A DNA stretch of 64,000 nucleotides from Photobacterium marinum (GCF_000331515.1 NZ_AMZO01000001.1:186001-250000), one strand, 5' to 3'. Shown: positions 8,826-18,341, counted from the stretch's first letter. Translations and numbers: made by a program. The notes: generated by a model from the sequence alone, not told the origin.

Positions 8826-10058
8826 TTAGTACAGCGTATGATTGAACAGTTCGATAGTGACTTCTTCGCCCGGCATGACGCGACCGCGATCTTTCTCCAG
8901 TACGACAAAGCAGTTAGCCTGGTGCATAGAGCTGAATGCGCCGGAGCCTTGGTTACCGGTAGTCGCTACTTCAACCTGACCATCGGCATTGATTTGGTAG
9001 ATACCACGCTGGAAGTCAGTACGGCCTGGACGTTTCTTAAATACAGTCGTAGCTTTTGCCTTCACGCGCTGCGGTGGCTGGTACTGGCTGTGACCGGCCA
9101 GTTTAGCCAGCATTGGCTGTACCAGCTGGTACAGGGTCAGCATTGCAGAAACCGGGTTACCCGGCAGGCCACAGAACCAGGTGTTTTTGATGGTGCCGAA
9201 TGCAAAAGGTTTGCCCGGCTTCATTGCGATTTTCCAGAAACCAATCTCGCCCTGCTCATCAAGAATATCTTTGGTGTAGTCGGCTTCACCTACACTCACA
9301 CCGCCAGAGGTGATCAGAACGTCAGCTTTGGTCGCTTTATTGAATGCCTCGCGCAGTTTTTCCGGGTTATCCGGGATAATACCCAGATCCATAACGTCAC
9401 AGCCGAATTTTTCCAGCAGGGCGCGAATACCGTAGCGGTTGCTATCATAGATCTGACCGGCTTCAAGTGGCTCACCGACAGAACGCAGTTCATCACCGGT
9501 AGAGAAAAATGCGACGATAGGGCGACGGTAAGTTTTCACTGTTGCCACACCCAGTGACGCCAGCAGTGGCATTTCACGGGCTGTAATGCGCGTGCCTTTG
9601 GCAACCACAACATCACCAAGGCGAACATCATCACCGATTGGGCGAACATGGTCACCGGCTGGTGGTTTGGTCAGGAAGCGGATGTTGTCGCCGTCTGTTT
9701 CAGTTTCTTCTTGCATAACGATAGTGTCAGCACCTTCCGGTAACTGGGCACCTGTCATGATGCGGATACACTGGCCTTGTTCACATCGACCGTCGAACGG
9801 GATCCCGGCAAAAGACTTACCCGCCATGATTAGGGTGTCAGTGTTTTCCAGATCTTCGCGGCGAAGGGCATAACCGTCCATTGCTGAGTTGGCAAAAGGC
9901 GGTACGTTAATTGGAGAGAGAACATCTTCGGCGATGACCAGTCCCATCGCTTCAGACAGGGAAACGGTATTTACTGTTTCCAATGGCTTAACTTCAGCCA
10001 GGATTTTGGCCAGAGCAGTTTCTACAGGCATCAGGCCCGGTGCGTCACAACATCCCAT
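8826..10058 (-). CDS. moeA: Molybdopterin molybdenumtransferase MoeA
   Basis: 410 aa, normal length. Inserts molybdate into adenylated molybdopterin, the last common step of molybdenum cofactor synthesis. Key blocks: PPFANSAMDGYALR near residue 55, RIMTGAQLPEGADTIVMQEE, FFSTGDELRSVGEPLEAGQI, DSNRYGIRALLEKFG, LITSGGVSVGEADYTK and KPGKPFAFG with FCGLPGNPVSA. First gene of a moeA–moeB operon, divergent from folE with about 216 nt between them. The ATG at 10058 is preceded by GGATACC. This moeAB/folE arrangement is familiar in Vibrionaceae. Confidence 0.97.
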   Translation of the reverse strand: MGCCDAPGLMPVETALAKILAEVKPLETVNTVSLSEAMGLVIAEDVLSPINVPPFANSAMDGYALRREDLENTDTLIMAGKSFAGIPFDGRCEQGQCIRIMTGAQLPEGADTIVMQEETETDGDNIRFLTKPPAGDHVRPIGDDVRLGDVVVAKGTRITAREMPLLASLGVATVKTYRRPIVAFFSTGDELRSVGEPLEAGQIYDSNRYGIRALLEKFGCDVMDLGIIPDNPEKLREAFNKATKADVLITSGGVSVGEADYTKDILDEQGEIGFWKIAMKPGKPFAFGTIKNTWFCGLPGNPVSAMLTLYQLVQPMLAKLAGHSQYQPPQRVKAKATTVFKKRPGRTDFQRGIYQINADGQVEVATTGNQGSGAFSSMHQANCFVVLEKDRGRVMPGEEVTIELFNHTLY

Positions 10059-10274
10059 AATTGGTATCCGTTACAAGTCGTTCGCTTATTATGATTGGTA
10101 TAAGAGATCATTATGACAAAAAAATCAGGCTATAACTAATGCCTTAGTTAATGAGAGCTGTAACTATTCAATTTGGTATTCTTGCCAATTACAGGTATCC
10201 TTCGGTCTACATTATCGCTGGCAGAGTGAAATAGGGCATTTTCGCATTGCGCCCGTGCCAGTTGGAGGGAAAGA

Positions 10275-10928
10275 ATGACAGCATTAAGTGAATCTGCATT
10301 AAAAGTGCGTAACGCACTGCAAGAACGCGGCCTTGAAACACCGATGACAGATAAGGTGATGAGTCGTGACGAGAAAAAAGAACGAATCGAGTACCACATG
10401 CGTGAAGTACTTGAGCTGCTTTCATTGGATTTGACCGATGACAGTCTGGTAGAAACGCCGCATCGTATTGCGAAGATGTATGTGGACGAAGTTTTCTCCG
10501 GGCTTGATTATGCTAATTTCCCGAAAATCACAGTTATTGAAAACAAAATGAACTGTGATGAGATGGTTCGAGTTAAAGACATTACGCTTACCAGTACTTG
10601 TGAACACCACCTAGTTACCATTGATGGTAAAGCAACTGTGGCATATATCCCGCGTGGCAAGATTATCGGTTTGTCGAAAATTAACCGTATCGTTCGCTTT
10701 TTTGCCCAGCGTCCTCAGGTGCAGGAACGTATGACGCAGCAGATTCTAGTTGCGCTGCAAACGCTTCTTGAAAGTGAAGATGTCGCTATTACGATGGATG
10801 CGACTCACTACTGCGTGAAAGCGCGTGGTGTAATGGATGCGACAAGTTCTACAACGACGACAGCATTGGGCGGGATCTTCAAACGTAACCCGGCTACCCG
10901 TGCGGAGTTTTTAAACGGCCTGCGCTAA
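10275..10928 (+). CDS. folE: GTP cyclohydrolase I FolE
   Basis: 217 aa. Converts GTP to 7,8-dihydroneopterin triphosphate, entry to folate (and queuosine-related) synthesis. Family motifs: [36 protein letters not shown] with zinc/active-site Cys and His, [32 protein letters not shown] and the C-terminal [11 protein letters not shown] with the second zinc Cys, ending in [12 protein letters not shown]. The GGAGGG ribosome site is 5 nt before the ATG at 10275. Single gene with its own terminator at 10965, divergent from moeA. Confidence 0.97.
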   Translation: MTALSESALKVRNALQERGLETPMTDKVMSRDEKKERIEYHMREVLELLSLDLTDDSLVETPHRIAKMYVDEVFSGLDYANFPKITVIENKMNCDEMVRVKDITLTSTCEHHLVTIDGKATVAYIPRGKIIGLSKINRIVRFFAQRPQVQERMTQQILVALQTLLESEDVAITMDATHYCVKARGVMDATSSTTTTALGGIFKRNPATRAEFLNGLR

Positions 10929-10964
10929 TCGCAGGTGTAGTTTGTTGTAAGTGATTGACTTTAA

Positions 10965-10995
10965 AAGCTAGTTGGTTACGCCAGCTGGCTTTTTT
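10965..10995 (+). terminator. Rho-independent terminator of folE
   Basis: An 11-bp stem (10965–10975 with 10981–10991, two G·T pairs), five-base loop and a T tract. Confidence 0.9.
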
Positions 10996-11012
10996 GTTTT
11001 TACGGGTTATCT

Positions 11013-11984
11013 ATGGATTTGATAAAACTATCCCGGGTCAGTATGAAGCACCTGGTTACGCTTCATGTCATGCTGGATACACTCAGCGTGACAGTCTGTG
11101 CCGAGCGTCTGTGTCAGAGTCCGTCTTCGGTCAGTAAAACCCTGACTCAGTTGCGTGAAAATCTGAATGACGAGCTGTTCTACCGTCACGGTAACCAGTT
11201 GGTTGCAACGCCGCTGGCAAGGCGCCTTGGTCCGACAGTGCATCAGATGATCAATGAAATGAATCAGATGCTGACTCAGGAAGCGTTTGATCCGGCGAGC
11301 TATGAAGGACGGTTCTCTCTGGCGATGCGGGAAAGCACCTTCGAGCTGTTAGCCACCAAGCTGAGCGCAAGAGTGTTAGAGCAGGCTCCGCACCTAAGGC
11401 TAGAAATCTGGTCTCGTGACAGCATGGGCTTTGATGGCCTAAGTAAAGGTCAGCTGGATTTTATCTTGCTTCCTCATGACCGGAGCCAACCGCCGTCATG
11501 CCAGAATAATCTGGTTTGGGAAACCTTACTGGATGATGAAATGGTCTGCCTGATGAATGCAGGTCATCCTTTGGCTGAGAAGGAGCTGGCACTGGATGAC
11601 TACCTGAGCTATGGCCATATTGGCATTATGGATCAGGATTTAAGTGTGCCATTTTTTGAAATGGAGCTGGCTCAGCAGCACCGCAAGCGACGGATCGCAA
11701 TTTCTGTTGCCGACTTCGGTGGAGCCGCACTGATGTGTCATAACAGTGATTTGCTCTTCACGTGCTCGAAAAAGTGGGCTCAGACGGCTATGCAGGCAAA
11801 AGGGCTGATCACCAAACCGTTGCCGTTTAATTATGGTGAAGTCTCTTACAGCCTAGTTTGGCACCAACCGAGTATGAATGATCCGGCTCACCGTTGGCTC
11901 TATGAGCAGATTGTTGAAGTGTGCAGGGAAGAATTGGTTGATGAAGTTAAGGGAAAGTTGCAAGAACCGAGTATAGAAGCTTAA
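11013..11984 (+). CDS. LysR-family transcriptional regulator (YidZ/LeuO-like subgroup)
   Basis: 323 aa. The N-terminal winged helix-turn-helix (residues ~11–70: HLVTLHVMLDTLSVTVCAER, CQSPSSVSKTLTQLRENLND, ELFYRHGNQLVATPLARRL) is followed by a substrate-binding-like effector domain. The sequence style (LW...SMGFDGLSKGQLDF, SLVWHQPSMNDPAHRWL) is closest to the E. coli YidZ group as I remember it. Binding target unknown. It is convergent with yjjW–yjjI rather than divergent from an obvious target gene. The ATG at 11013 follows folE's terminator by 18 nt with no strong ribosome site; an internal ATG at 11043 is an alternative. Confidence 0.85.
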   Translation: MDLIKLSRVSMKHLVTLHVMLDTLSVTVCAERLCQSPSSVSKTLTQLRENLNDELFYRHGNQLVATPLARRLGPTVHQMINEMNQMLTQEAFDPASYEGRFSLAMRESTFELLATKLSARVLEQAPHLRLEIWSRDSMGFDGLSKGQLDFILLPHDRSQPPSCQNNLVWETLLDDEMVCLMNAGHPLAEKELALDDYLSYGHIGIMDQDLSVPFFEMELAQQHRKRRIAISVADFGGAALMCHNSDLLFTCSKKWAQTAMQAKGLITKPLPFNYGEVSYSLVWHQPSMNDPAHRWLYEQIVEVCREELVDEVKGKLQEPSIEA

Positions 11985-12034
11985 GTCTCGGTTCCTGATA
12001 TTTGCTCCTTTAATATAGAAAGGACAGAAAAAAC

Positions 12035-12937
12035 CTAACTGAGCACAACTGCTGGGCGCACAACATTTTTCATGCCTCGTTTTTCCAGTTGTTGTGCAAG
12101 GGTTTCAATTTCTTCTTTCGTACATATCGGCCACTCTAATGCCTCTCCGGTTACCCCGTGGTGCTGGAAGGCATTCAGCCTTACCTGAGTACTGATTGGC
12201 AGTTGCGACAGGTAATCAGCCAAATCGTCAATTTCAGCCTGAAAATCCGTTACAGACGGTATGTGCAGTAAACGGACTTCGTGTAATTTTTGCTGTTCAG
12301 CTAATAAGTTTAACGTTTTAAATACTCTGTGATTGTCGCGCCCGGTGATCCACTGGTGCGTTTCTTCCTGCCAGGCTTTCAGATCGATCATTGCGCCGTC
12401 CAATACAGGCATGACTTTCAGCCATCCGGTTTCGCTCAGACTGCCGTTACTGTCGATCATACAGGTCAGGTGATTGAGCGCAGGATCGGCTTTGATCTGT
12501 GTAAACAGCTCTGTGATGAAATTCAGCTGGAGTGTCGCTTCTCCGCCGGTAACTGTCACGCCAGTAATAAACAGACTGTTTTTTCTAACAACAGCCAGCA
12601 TTTCCTCCACCGTATAGCGCTGTGTTTTCGGATTCGATTGTTTCGGACAAACGTCTAAACAGGTATCACAGTGCGTACATAGCGCCGGTTCCCAGATAAC
12701 CTGAGATTTTCCTGAGCCGTTTTGCCTTATTGAAAGCGCATTGGCAGGGCAGTGGCTAACGCAGTCGCCGCAATGATCACAAACGCCGATTGTGTGCGGG
12801 TTATGGCAGTTCTTGCATCGGTAGTTGCATCCTTGCAGGAAAATGACGAGCCTGTTGCCAGGCCCGTCGACGCAAGAGAAGTTGAGAATTTTACTGACCG
12901 TTGCCACTGTTGTTACCGTAATAAGGCGTTTGTTCAT
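12035..12937 (-). CDS. yjjW: YjjW: radical-SAM glycyl-radical enzyme activase
   Basis: 300 aa. Predicted to use S-adenosylmethionine and an Fe-S cluster to install the glycyl radical on YjjI under anaerobic conditions. The radical-SAM Cys triad is GCNYRCKNC (Cys37, 41, 44). An inserted ferredoxin-like region has eight Cys (53, 56, 59, 63 and 87, 90, 93, 97) for two more 4Fe-4S clusters, as in pyruvate-formate-lyase-activase relatives. TVTGGEATLQ is the GGE motif that binds the SAM amino group. Its start lies inside yjjI (47-nt overlap), so translation is probably coupled. Downstream gene of the yjjI–yjjW operon. Confidence 0.94.
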   Translation of the reverse strand: MNKRLITVTTVATVSKILNFSCVDGPGNRLVIFLQGCNYRCKNCHNPHTIGVCDHCGDCVSHCPANALSIRQNGSGKSQVIWEPALCTHCDTCLDVCPKQSNPKTQRYTVEEMLAVVRKNSLFITGVTVTGGEATLQLNFITELFTQIKADPALNHLTCMIDSNGSLSETGWLKVMPVLDGAMIDLKAWQEETHQWITGRDNHRVFKTLNLLAEQQKLHEVRLLHIPSVTDFQAEIDDLADYLSQLPISTQVRLNAFQHHGVTGEALEWPICTKEEIETLAQQLEKRGMKNVVRPAVVLS

Positions 12938-14438
12938 GACTGATCACTCTCGGCTTGCGGTTCAGGATTCCAGTGTTGGCGGCAGCTTCATTGCCAAGCC
13001 ATGTGGTATTGGTGCGGGAACCCTCTTGATTGAATTTTTCAATGTCAGACAGCTTGATCATGTAGCCGGTAACACGGATCAGGTCATTTGAATCCACATT
13101 GGCGGTAAATTCACGCATACCCAGCGTCAGTGCACCTTTGCAAAGCTGGTACATAGCTTCAGGGTTACCTTTAACTGTTTCATCAATGGTAAGGATGTCA
13201 CTGATGCCGGACGTGTAATACTGGTGGTGCTCAGCCAGTGCCTGAATATGGGTGACCGGATCCGGTTCTGTGCCATATGGAATACGCACACCTGGTGTTA
13301 CGTCTTTATCCAGGCTGATACCACCCTGAGCATGAAGCAATGCGTGGCCATTGTAGCCATAAGTGACAGGCGTCGATTTAACAATACTGTCTAATGCTGC
13401 TGATATTTGATAACTAAGCTGGTTTGCACCGTCATCATGACCATAACTAGCCTGAATACCTTCTTTTTCCAGCAGAATATTGACCGCTTCTGCCATACCG
13501 TAAATGCCGAACATAGGCGTAAAGCGAGATTCATCGATTAACCCTTCTTCAACAAGGAAGCTGTTGAAGAAATGCGAATCCTGATGAAGGAATGCAGAAC
13601 GCGCTTCAATCAGTTCATACATAAGGTCGCTGTAATGCGGCAGAACATGATTGAGGAAATCTACCCGGTTTTCTGCTTTAAGTGCGGCTTGTTTAAGGTT
13701 CATGCGAACCAAGGTGTTGGCACCTCCAGCCAGTGGCAGTGAGTTGTAGCAACTGACAATGCCAAAGCCTTTATTGTCAAAAGCATTCGCATGCAGCGGA
13801 TAGTTGGCGATGTGGGGCTTGCTGGTTTCACAGATGTTTTTCGCTGCGACACGCAGTAAGTCATCAGGTGTGACAGCAGGGTCATACATAAAGGTCAGGT
13901 TAGGGGCTACCTGTTTGAGTTCTGCATCAATGCGCAAAATGGTACGGCAGATAATATTATCCGACGGGCCGATATTGGCATGCATGAAAGCATCCGGCAG
14001 GGTGCGATCCAGCATGATCCAGAATAGTTTCAGCTTGCGATAAATGGCGTCTTCATCCAGTCCTTCAGCAAACGGCAGCAGAATTTCATCAAGTTGACCT
14101 AGGTAAACCGGAATATTGGTAACTGAAGGGACATGGTGATAGAGAATTGTCAGGGCATTAATGGCTTCATCAAGATCCTGCGCAGGTTCAAGCTCAAGGT
14201 ACGCTGAACCTTGCTTGAGGAATTTTCCGTAATCTGGCAGTACATAACGTGGCTTGAATGGTGCGTTGCCTTCAAACATATCGCAGATAATCCCGTGCTC
14301 CATAGCTTCTTTTACAGCTTCAGAAATAGTGAGGTAGGGAATACTGGCATCCGCTTCCAATGCAAGGAAGTTCGATTTTTGCTTTGGCGAAAGCGTAGGA
14401 TCAGTAATGATTTGATGGAATTTTTCTTGCAAGGCCAT
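12891..14438 (-). CDS. yjjI: YjjI: glycyl-radical enzyme of unknown reaction
   Basis: 515 aa, the length of E. coli YjjI (516 aa). Glycyl-radical proteins catalyse radical chemistry without oxygen; the YjjI substrate is not known. The radical site RVTGYMIKL with Gly458 lies ~57 residues from the C-terminus, as expected. A likely thiyl Cys sits in IVSCYNSLPLAGGANTLVR. It is followed by its dedicated activase yjjW with a 47-nt overlap. In E. coli the pair lies next to the deo operon; here it stands alone, divergent from an L,D-transpeptidase across a 522-nt AT-rich gap. A perfect FNR box was not found upstream. Confidence 0.94.
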   Translation of the reverse strand: MALQEKFHQIITDPTLSPKQKSNFLALEADASIPYLTISEAVKEAMEHGIICDMFEGNAPFKPRYVLPDYGKFLKQGSAYLELEPAQDLDEAINALTILYHHVPSVTNIPVYLGQLDEILLPFAEGLDEDAIYRKLKLFWIMLDRTLPDAFMHANIGPSDNIICRTILRIDAELKQVAPNLTFMYDPAVTPDDLLRVAAKNICETSKPHIANYPLHANAFDNKGFGIVSCYNSLPLAGGANTLVRMNLKQAALKAENRVDFLNHVLPHYSDLMYELIEARSAFLHQDSHFFNSFLVEEGLIDESRFTPMFGIYGMAEAVNILLEKEGIQASYGHDDGANQLSYQISAALDSIVKSTPVTYGYNGHALLHAQGGISLDKDVTPGVRIPYGTEPDPVTHIQALAEHHQYYTSGISDILTIDETVKGNPEAMYQLCKGALTLGMREFTANVDSNDLIRVTGYMIKLSDIEKFNQEGSRTNTTWLGNEAAANTGILNRKPRVISHEQTPYYGNNSGNGQ

Positions 14439-14960
14439 GATTAAATACCCGCTAAACTTATGTGGGCTTAACCTTATCCTTTATACGGTATTTCTAGAAG
14501 TGAAATCGTTGAAAATATCATTTTCTCAAATGGAAATCCGACATTCCGCATCACAATGACTCAGAGCCACTGAAGAAATAATATTCATATTCTTCACATA
14601 AAAATTTCATCATAACTTGGGTGATAGTTCACTTAATTAATCTTTCGAAATATGTTTATTTTGAAGGCTGAATGCTATTCTGCCAACCGCTTTAGTCAGA
14701 TCCATATTTCTTTAAATTAAATAATGATAGAAACAGCAATTAATGATTAATGTCAGACGGCAATTAAGTATATGAAATATTGAGTTAAAACAGATTGTCG
14801 AAAGCTGTTTTTTTGTACTGGCTTGTCATAATGTTAAATTATTGACTACATATTAAAAGCGCCAGATAAGTAAAGATAAAGGCTGAATTGTTTCTATCGG
14901 TAAGCAATCATGGATTGACAGCAATAACTAAAACCAACCTCAGTTCAGGACCGTTGGATA
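14439..14960. other. Intergenic region between divergent yjjI and ldtD
   Basis: 522 nt, AT-rich, without an open frame worth calling. It must hold two divergent promoters. A near-palindrome TTGAAAATATCAT around 14510 recalls an FNR site but has the wrong spacing. Confidence 0.6.
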
Positions 14961-16610
14961 ATGATTAATACTGTTCTAATTGTAAGTAGATATTGTTGTA
15001 GATTACTTATTTTACTCTTCGTGTTTCCTGTGTTTGCGTATGGACAGGAGTTGCTGGGCTGGCAGTTCCTGGATGGTAATCAGCTTGACAGCCAGAAGCA
15101 ACTTTGCCCCGACAGTGATAACAAAGTCTGTTTTACAAACGCATTAGAAAATATATATAGGGAAAATAATTACTATCCTTTGTGGCTTGATGAGTCATTT
15201 CAGAGTGAATTATTACTGCAGTTAAAATCTCTGGTGTACGCAGAACTTGTTCCCGGAATGGATTTGCGACTTAATGAGCTTGAAAAGCTATCTGAAAACA
15301 GTGACTTGCGTGGCTTTGACTTATTGGCAACCGACACATTACTGGCTTATAAATCTATTGTTCTGCAGGTTCAGAAAAAGCCGCGGTATTTATTCAAAGG
15401 ACATAAGTTACGTATTCCTCGACAAACATATCTGGGTACGATCCTTTCAATTTCTCCAAAATACCTTTCTGAAGAATTGCAGCAGCTAAAGCCGAATGTG
15501 AAGCGGCTGGAAAATGCCATTGAGGTTGCGGAAGAGTTCATACGATTGCCCTCGCATAACTATGTAGCAAACAAGGGGGCTCGGGTAATCCGTTGTGGTC
15601 AGGAAATTATTCATGGTCATGCGATGCTTGAAGTCCTGTATCGCTACGGTGATCTTGCGTTTTCTGATTATCAGTGGCTCAGGCAGCAGCCTGTGATTGA
15701 AAATGCCGGACCGGTAAATGATGCAATCAAGGCTTTTCAGCGTCGAAATGGTTTGTCCGTGGATGGGATTATAGGTCCATCAACCAAACGACAACTTGCG
15801 CTGCCATATAAAGAAGTAGCCAGGGTGATTGCACTAAACCAGCAACGCAGCCGTTTTGGCGCAGATGGCAGTAAGCGACCAGTAATTAAAGTGAATATTC
15901 CGGATTACAGCCTCAGGGTTACTAATCAGGAGCAGTTGTTATTTGAATCTAAGGTGATTGTCGGGCGCGCCAACAGGCCGACAAACCTGTTTTCATCGTC
16001 TCTGAATACAATGGTCGTCAATCCGACCTGGAATGTCCCGATGACGATTAAGCAAAAAGATGTGATTCCCAAAGTAAAGAAGTCACGAGAATATTTGACG
16101 AATAAGAATATGAAAATCGTGAAAAGCTGGATTGATCGCAGTGAGATCCTGCCGGATCAGATTGAGTGGAGTATGGTCGATCCAGAAACATTCCCCTATG
16201 AGTTTCAGCAAGGACCCGGACCGACTAATGCGCTTGGTCGCGTTAAGTTTCTGATGCCGAATGACTATGCGATATTCCTTCACGATACACCGGCACGCAG
16301 TTTGTTTAATCGCAACAAGCGAAATTTGAGTTCAGGTTGTGTACGGGTAGAAAAGGCAGAAGAGCTTGCACAGTTCATTCTTGATTATCAGCGTCGTTCT
16401 GGAATAGCGCCTTTTGCTCATATGGTCAGGGATGAAGACTCTGATACCGTCAGCCTGGCTCGTCGTCTTGATGTTGAGTTTATGTATATGACAGCCTGGT
16501 TAGATGAAAACGACAGGCTGCAGTTACGAGAAGACATTTATGGGTATGACAGGCCCGGTTCTCATCCGGTCGACCCAGAATTTGTGACCCTTAAAGATTT
16601 CAGGTACTGA
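14961..16610 (+). CDS. ldtD: L,D-transpeptidase, LdtD (YcbB) type
   Basis: 549 aa. Periplasmic enzyme that makes 3-3 (mDap–mDap) peptidoglycan cross-links. Order of parts: N-terminal hydrophobic signal (LLILLFVFPVFAYG), an LdtD-type scaffold domain, a peptidoglycan-binding domain (VNDAIKAFQRRNGLSVDGII, GPSTKRQLAL) and the YkuD catalytic domain. The catalytic centre is visible as HDTPARSLFNRNKRNLSSGC, with His441 and nucleophile Cys460, followed by VRVEKAEELA. Substrate-cap features PTWNVPMTIKQKDVIP fit LdtD. Length is somewhat shorter than E. coli LdtD. Single gene ending in a strong terminator. Confidence 0.92.
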   Translation: MINTVLIVSRYCCRLLILLFVFPVFAYGQELLGWQFLDGNQLDSQKQLCPDSDNKVCFTNALENIYRENNYYPLWLDESFQSELLLQLKSLVYAELVPGMDLRLNELEKLSENSDLRGFDLLATDTLLAYKSIVLQVQKKPRYLFKGHKLRIPRQTYLGTILSISPKYLSEELQQLKPNVKRLENAIEVAEEFIRLPSHNYVANKGARVIRCGQEIIHGHAMLEVLYRYGDLAFSDYQWLRQQPVIENAGPVNDAIKAFQRRNGLSVDGIIGPSTKRQLALPYKEVARVIALNQQRSRFGADGSKRPVIKVNIPDYSLRVTNQEQLLFESKVIVGRANRPTNLFSSSLNTMVVNPTWNVPMTIKQKDVIPKVKKSREYLTNKNMKIVKSWIDRSEILPDQIEWSMVDPETFPYEFQQGPGPTNALGRVKFLMPNDYAIFLHDTPARSLFNRNKRNLSSGCVRVEKAEELAQFILDYQRRSGIAPFAHMVRDEDSDTVSLARRLDVEFMYMTAWLDENDRLQLREDIYGYDRPGSHPVDPEFVTLKDFRY

Positions 16611-16704
16611 AGCTGGTACTTCTGAAGCGGGTCGTTAAGAAATTGATGTTGGTTGAAACAGATGCTTCTGCAATAAGTGCTCTTGAATAAATCGTGGAGT
16701 GAAT

Positions 16705-16743
16705 AACCTAACCACAGCCATCCGCAGTGGTTAGGTTTTTTTT
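16705..16743 (+). terminator. Rho-independent terminator of ldtD
   Basis: An 11-bp perfect stem AACCTAACCAC / GTGGTTAGGTT (16705–16715 with 16727–16737) followed by eight T. Lies between convergent genes. Confidence 0.94.
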
Positions 16744-16766
16744 CGTTTAGCTCACAGTCAATTTAC

Positions 16767-17717
16767 TCAGGAAGATACCGCTGCGGCTTTGGTTTTCCAC
16801 AAAGACCCGATGATTGCGGTTGAAATAGTCACGACAATCACACCCAGGGATACCGGGGTTGGAATTGCCCAAGTAGTTTCCATCAATAGCATCTTCACGC
16901 CGATAAAACTCAGAATGAATGCCAGTGCTGGCCGTAGATAACAGAAGCGGGTCAGCATACCTTCCAGAACAAAGTACAAAGAGCGTAACCCGAGCAGGGC
17001 AAACACGTTAGCGGTGAATACCAGGAATGGCTCTTTAGTTACGGCAAAGATTGCCGGGATTGAATCCAGTGCAAACATCACGTCAGTAAGTGCAATCACA
17101 GCAATGACAATCATCATCGGTGTTGCAATCCAGCCGATGCGGTCTTTATATAGCACCTTGTGTCCCTGGTAAGATTCACTAACACGGAAGCATTTCTTCA
17201 CCAGTCTGACCGGCAATGATTTGGAAAAGTCTTCTGGTTGTTCATCGTCCTCCTGCCATAGCTTAAAGCCGGTATAAAGCAGGAAGGCTGCAAACACATA
17301 CAGTACCCAATGGAACTGAGTCAGTAATTCTGCACCAATGGCGATCATCAAGCCGCGCAGCAGCAGGGCTCCCACTACACCTAGCATCAATACGCGCGGG
17401 CGTAATGATTCCGGTACAGCAAACTGACCGAAGATCAGCGCAAATACAAACAGGTTGTCGACACTCAATGATTTTTCCAACAAGTAACCTGTCAGAAAAG
17501 CCGTTGCAGCTTCACTATTTGTATAACTGCTCTCCGGTGCCATCTGCTGCCAGTAAAGATAAATAAACCCGTTAAAGAGCAGGGCAAGGAATACCCAGAA
17601 CAAACTCCATAACGCAGCTTTCTTTATTGTGATAACACCGCCACGGGTTTGGTATAAATCCAGCGCCAGCATGATAACAGTCAGAACTGCGAACCCTTCA
17701 TAACTCAAAAGGCTCAT
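16767..17717 (-). CDS. alx: TerC/Alx-family membrane protein, likely manganese exporter
   Basis: 316 aa with about nine membrane helices. Family motifs: LLEKSLSVDNLFVFALIF (acidic SxDN motif in a helix), GWIATPMMIVIAVIALTDVM with FALDSIPAIFAVT, and FVLEGMLTRFCYL. E. coli Alx and related TerC proteins are tied to Mn(II) export and, in alx and mntP, to a Mn-sensing yybP-ykoY element. The same element lies upstream here (17790–17945), and a hairpin pairs with the ribosome site AAAGGAG. Both support Mn-dependent control and a manganese role over tellurite resistance. ATG at 17717, ribosome site 6 nt upstream. Convergent with ldtD. Confidence 0.9.
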   Translation of the reverse strand: MSLLSYEGFAVLTVIMLALDLYQTRGGVITIKKAALWSLFWVFLALLFNGFIYLYWQQMAPESSYTNSEAATAFLTGYLLEKSLSVDNLFVFALIFGQFAVPESLRPRVLMLGVVGALLLRGLMIAIGAELLTQFHWVLYVFAAFLLYTGFKLWQEDDEQPEDFSKSLPVRLVKKCFRVSESYQGHKVLYKDRIGWIATPMMIVIAVIALTDVMFALDSIPAIFAVTKEPFLVFTANVFALLGLRSLYFVLEGMLTRFCYLRPALAFILSFIGVKMLLMETTWAIPTPVSLGVIVVTISTAIIGSLWKTKAAAVSS

Positions 17718-17723
17718 GATTTT

Positions 17724-17749
17724 CTCCTTTCTAAGATACGCGAAAGGAG
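17724..17749 (-). promoter_or_regulatory. Hairpin sequestering the alx/terC ribosome-binding site
   Basis: On the minus strand CTCCTTTC (17749–17742) pairs perfectly with GAAAGGAG (17731–17724), the Shine-Dalgarno 6 nt before the ATG, across a 10-nt loop. This is the expected expression platform for a translation-controlling riboswitch. Confidence 0.8.
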
Positions 17750-17789
17750 GAACAGACTGGGTGTGCTACGACCTTCCACGCATTACTAC

Positions 17790-17945
17790 AATTACACCGG
17801 AGTGCATGAATAATGGCGTTGGTCTTGTCAGAATGGTGTCATGTGAGATGTTGATGACAAATCCATCCTCGACTGCCGGAAGCATGAGGCTTCGGGATGA
17901 CGACAGGCGAACAATTAGTGACTACTCCCCAAACGAACCTGATCT
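17790..17945 (-). ncRNA. yybP-ykoY (manganese) riboswitch aptamer
   Basis: The minus strand carries the family's conserved 5' box GGGGAGTAG (17930–17922). Further conserved-looking pieces are GTCATCAACAT around 17850 and TGACAAGACC (17830–17821). It sits between a gene-free upstream region and a TerC/Alx gene, the classic genomic setting of this Mn(II) sensor in E. coli alx and mntP. The plus-strand open frame across it is just the complement of a structured RNA. Exact ends are estimated; assignment is from remembered consensus and context. Confidence 0.82.
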
Positions 17946-18341
17946 TAATGCTGATAGAAGAAGAATGCCAATGAAAAAAATTTATTCTGTTAATCAGAAT
18001 GGATGATTGATGCTCAGTCTGTACTTAAGCCGGACTGGAAGTTTTAATGTAAAACCCTTGAAAATAAATTATTTCCCGACTCGTGATAAAGATCAAAATA
18101 AACACGGAATTTATTTAAATAAGAGAGATGACCGTAATTGGGATGGGTTTCGATCGCTGATAATATGATACCGCCCGATGTATTGTAAAAGCCAATAGCT
18201 TGTTCAGTGTTATCACTCTCGTGATTAATATTGAAATTACATAATGTCGAGCAGCCGATGAATAATATTCATTAATCCATAGTGGAAAATGTTATTAAAC
18301 ATTCATCGTTATTATAATTAATCATATATTAGGGGTTAGTA
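17946..18341. other. AT-rich intergenic region upstream of the chemoreceptor gene
   Basis: About 400 nt with no supportable gene. It should hold the alx promoter (minus strand, just beyond the riboswitch) and the chemoreceptor promoter. The ATG at 18342 is preceded by AGGGG at about 7 nt. Confidence 0.6.

Noticed and set aside
8772-9557. 261-codon plus-strand frame antisense to moeA
   Set aside because: moeA is unmistakable on the other strand; the antisense frame has no start signals or recognisable domains.
14500-14525. FNR-like site TTGA...TCAT upstream of yjjI
   Set aside because: Half-sites are one base too close for the FNR consensus.
17716-18006. Plus-strand open frame of 96 codons across the alx leader
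   Set aside because: It is the complement of the riboswitch and its ribosome-site hairpin; composition shows no protein features and no ribosome site.
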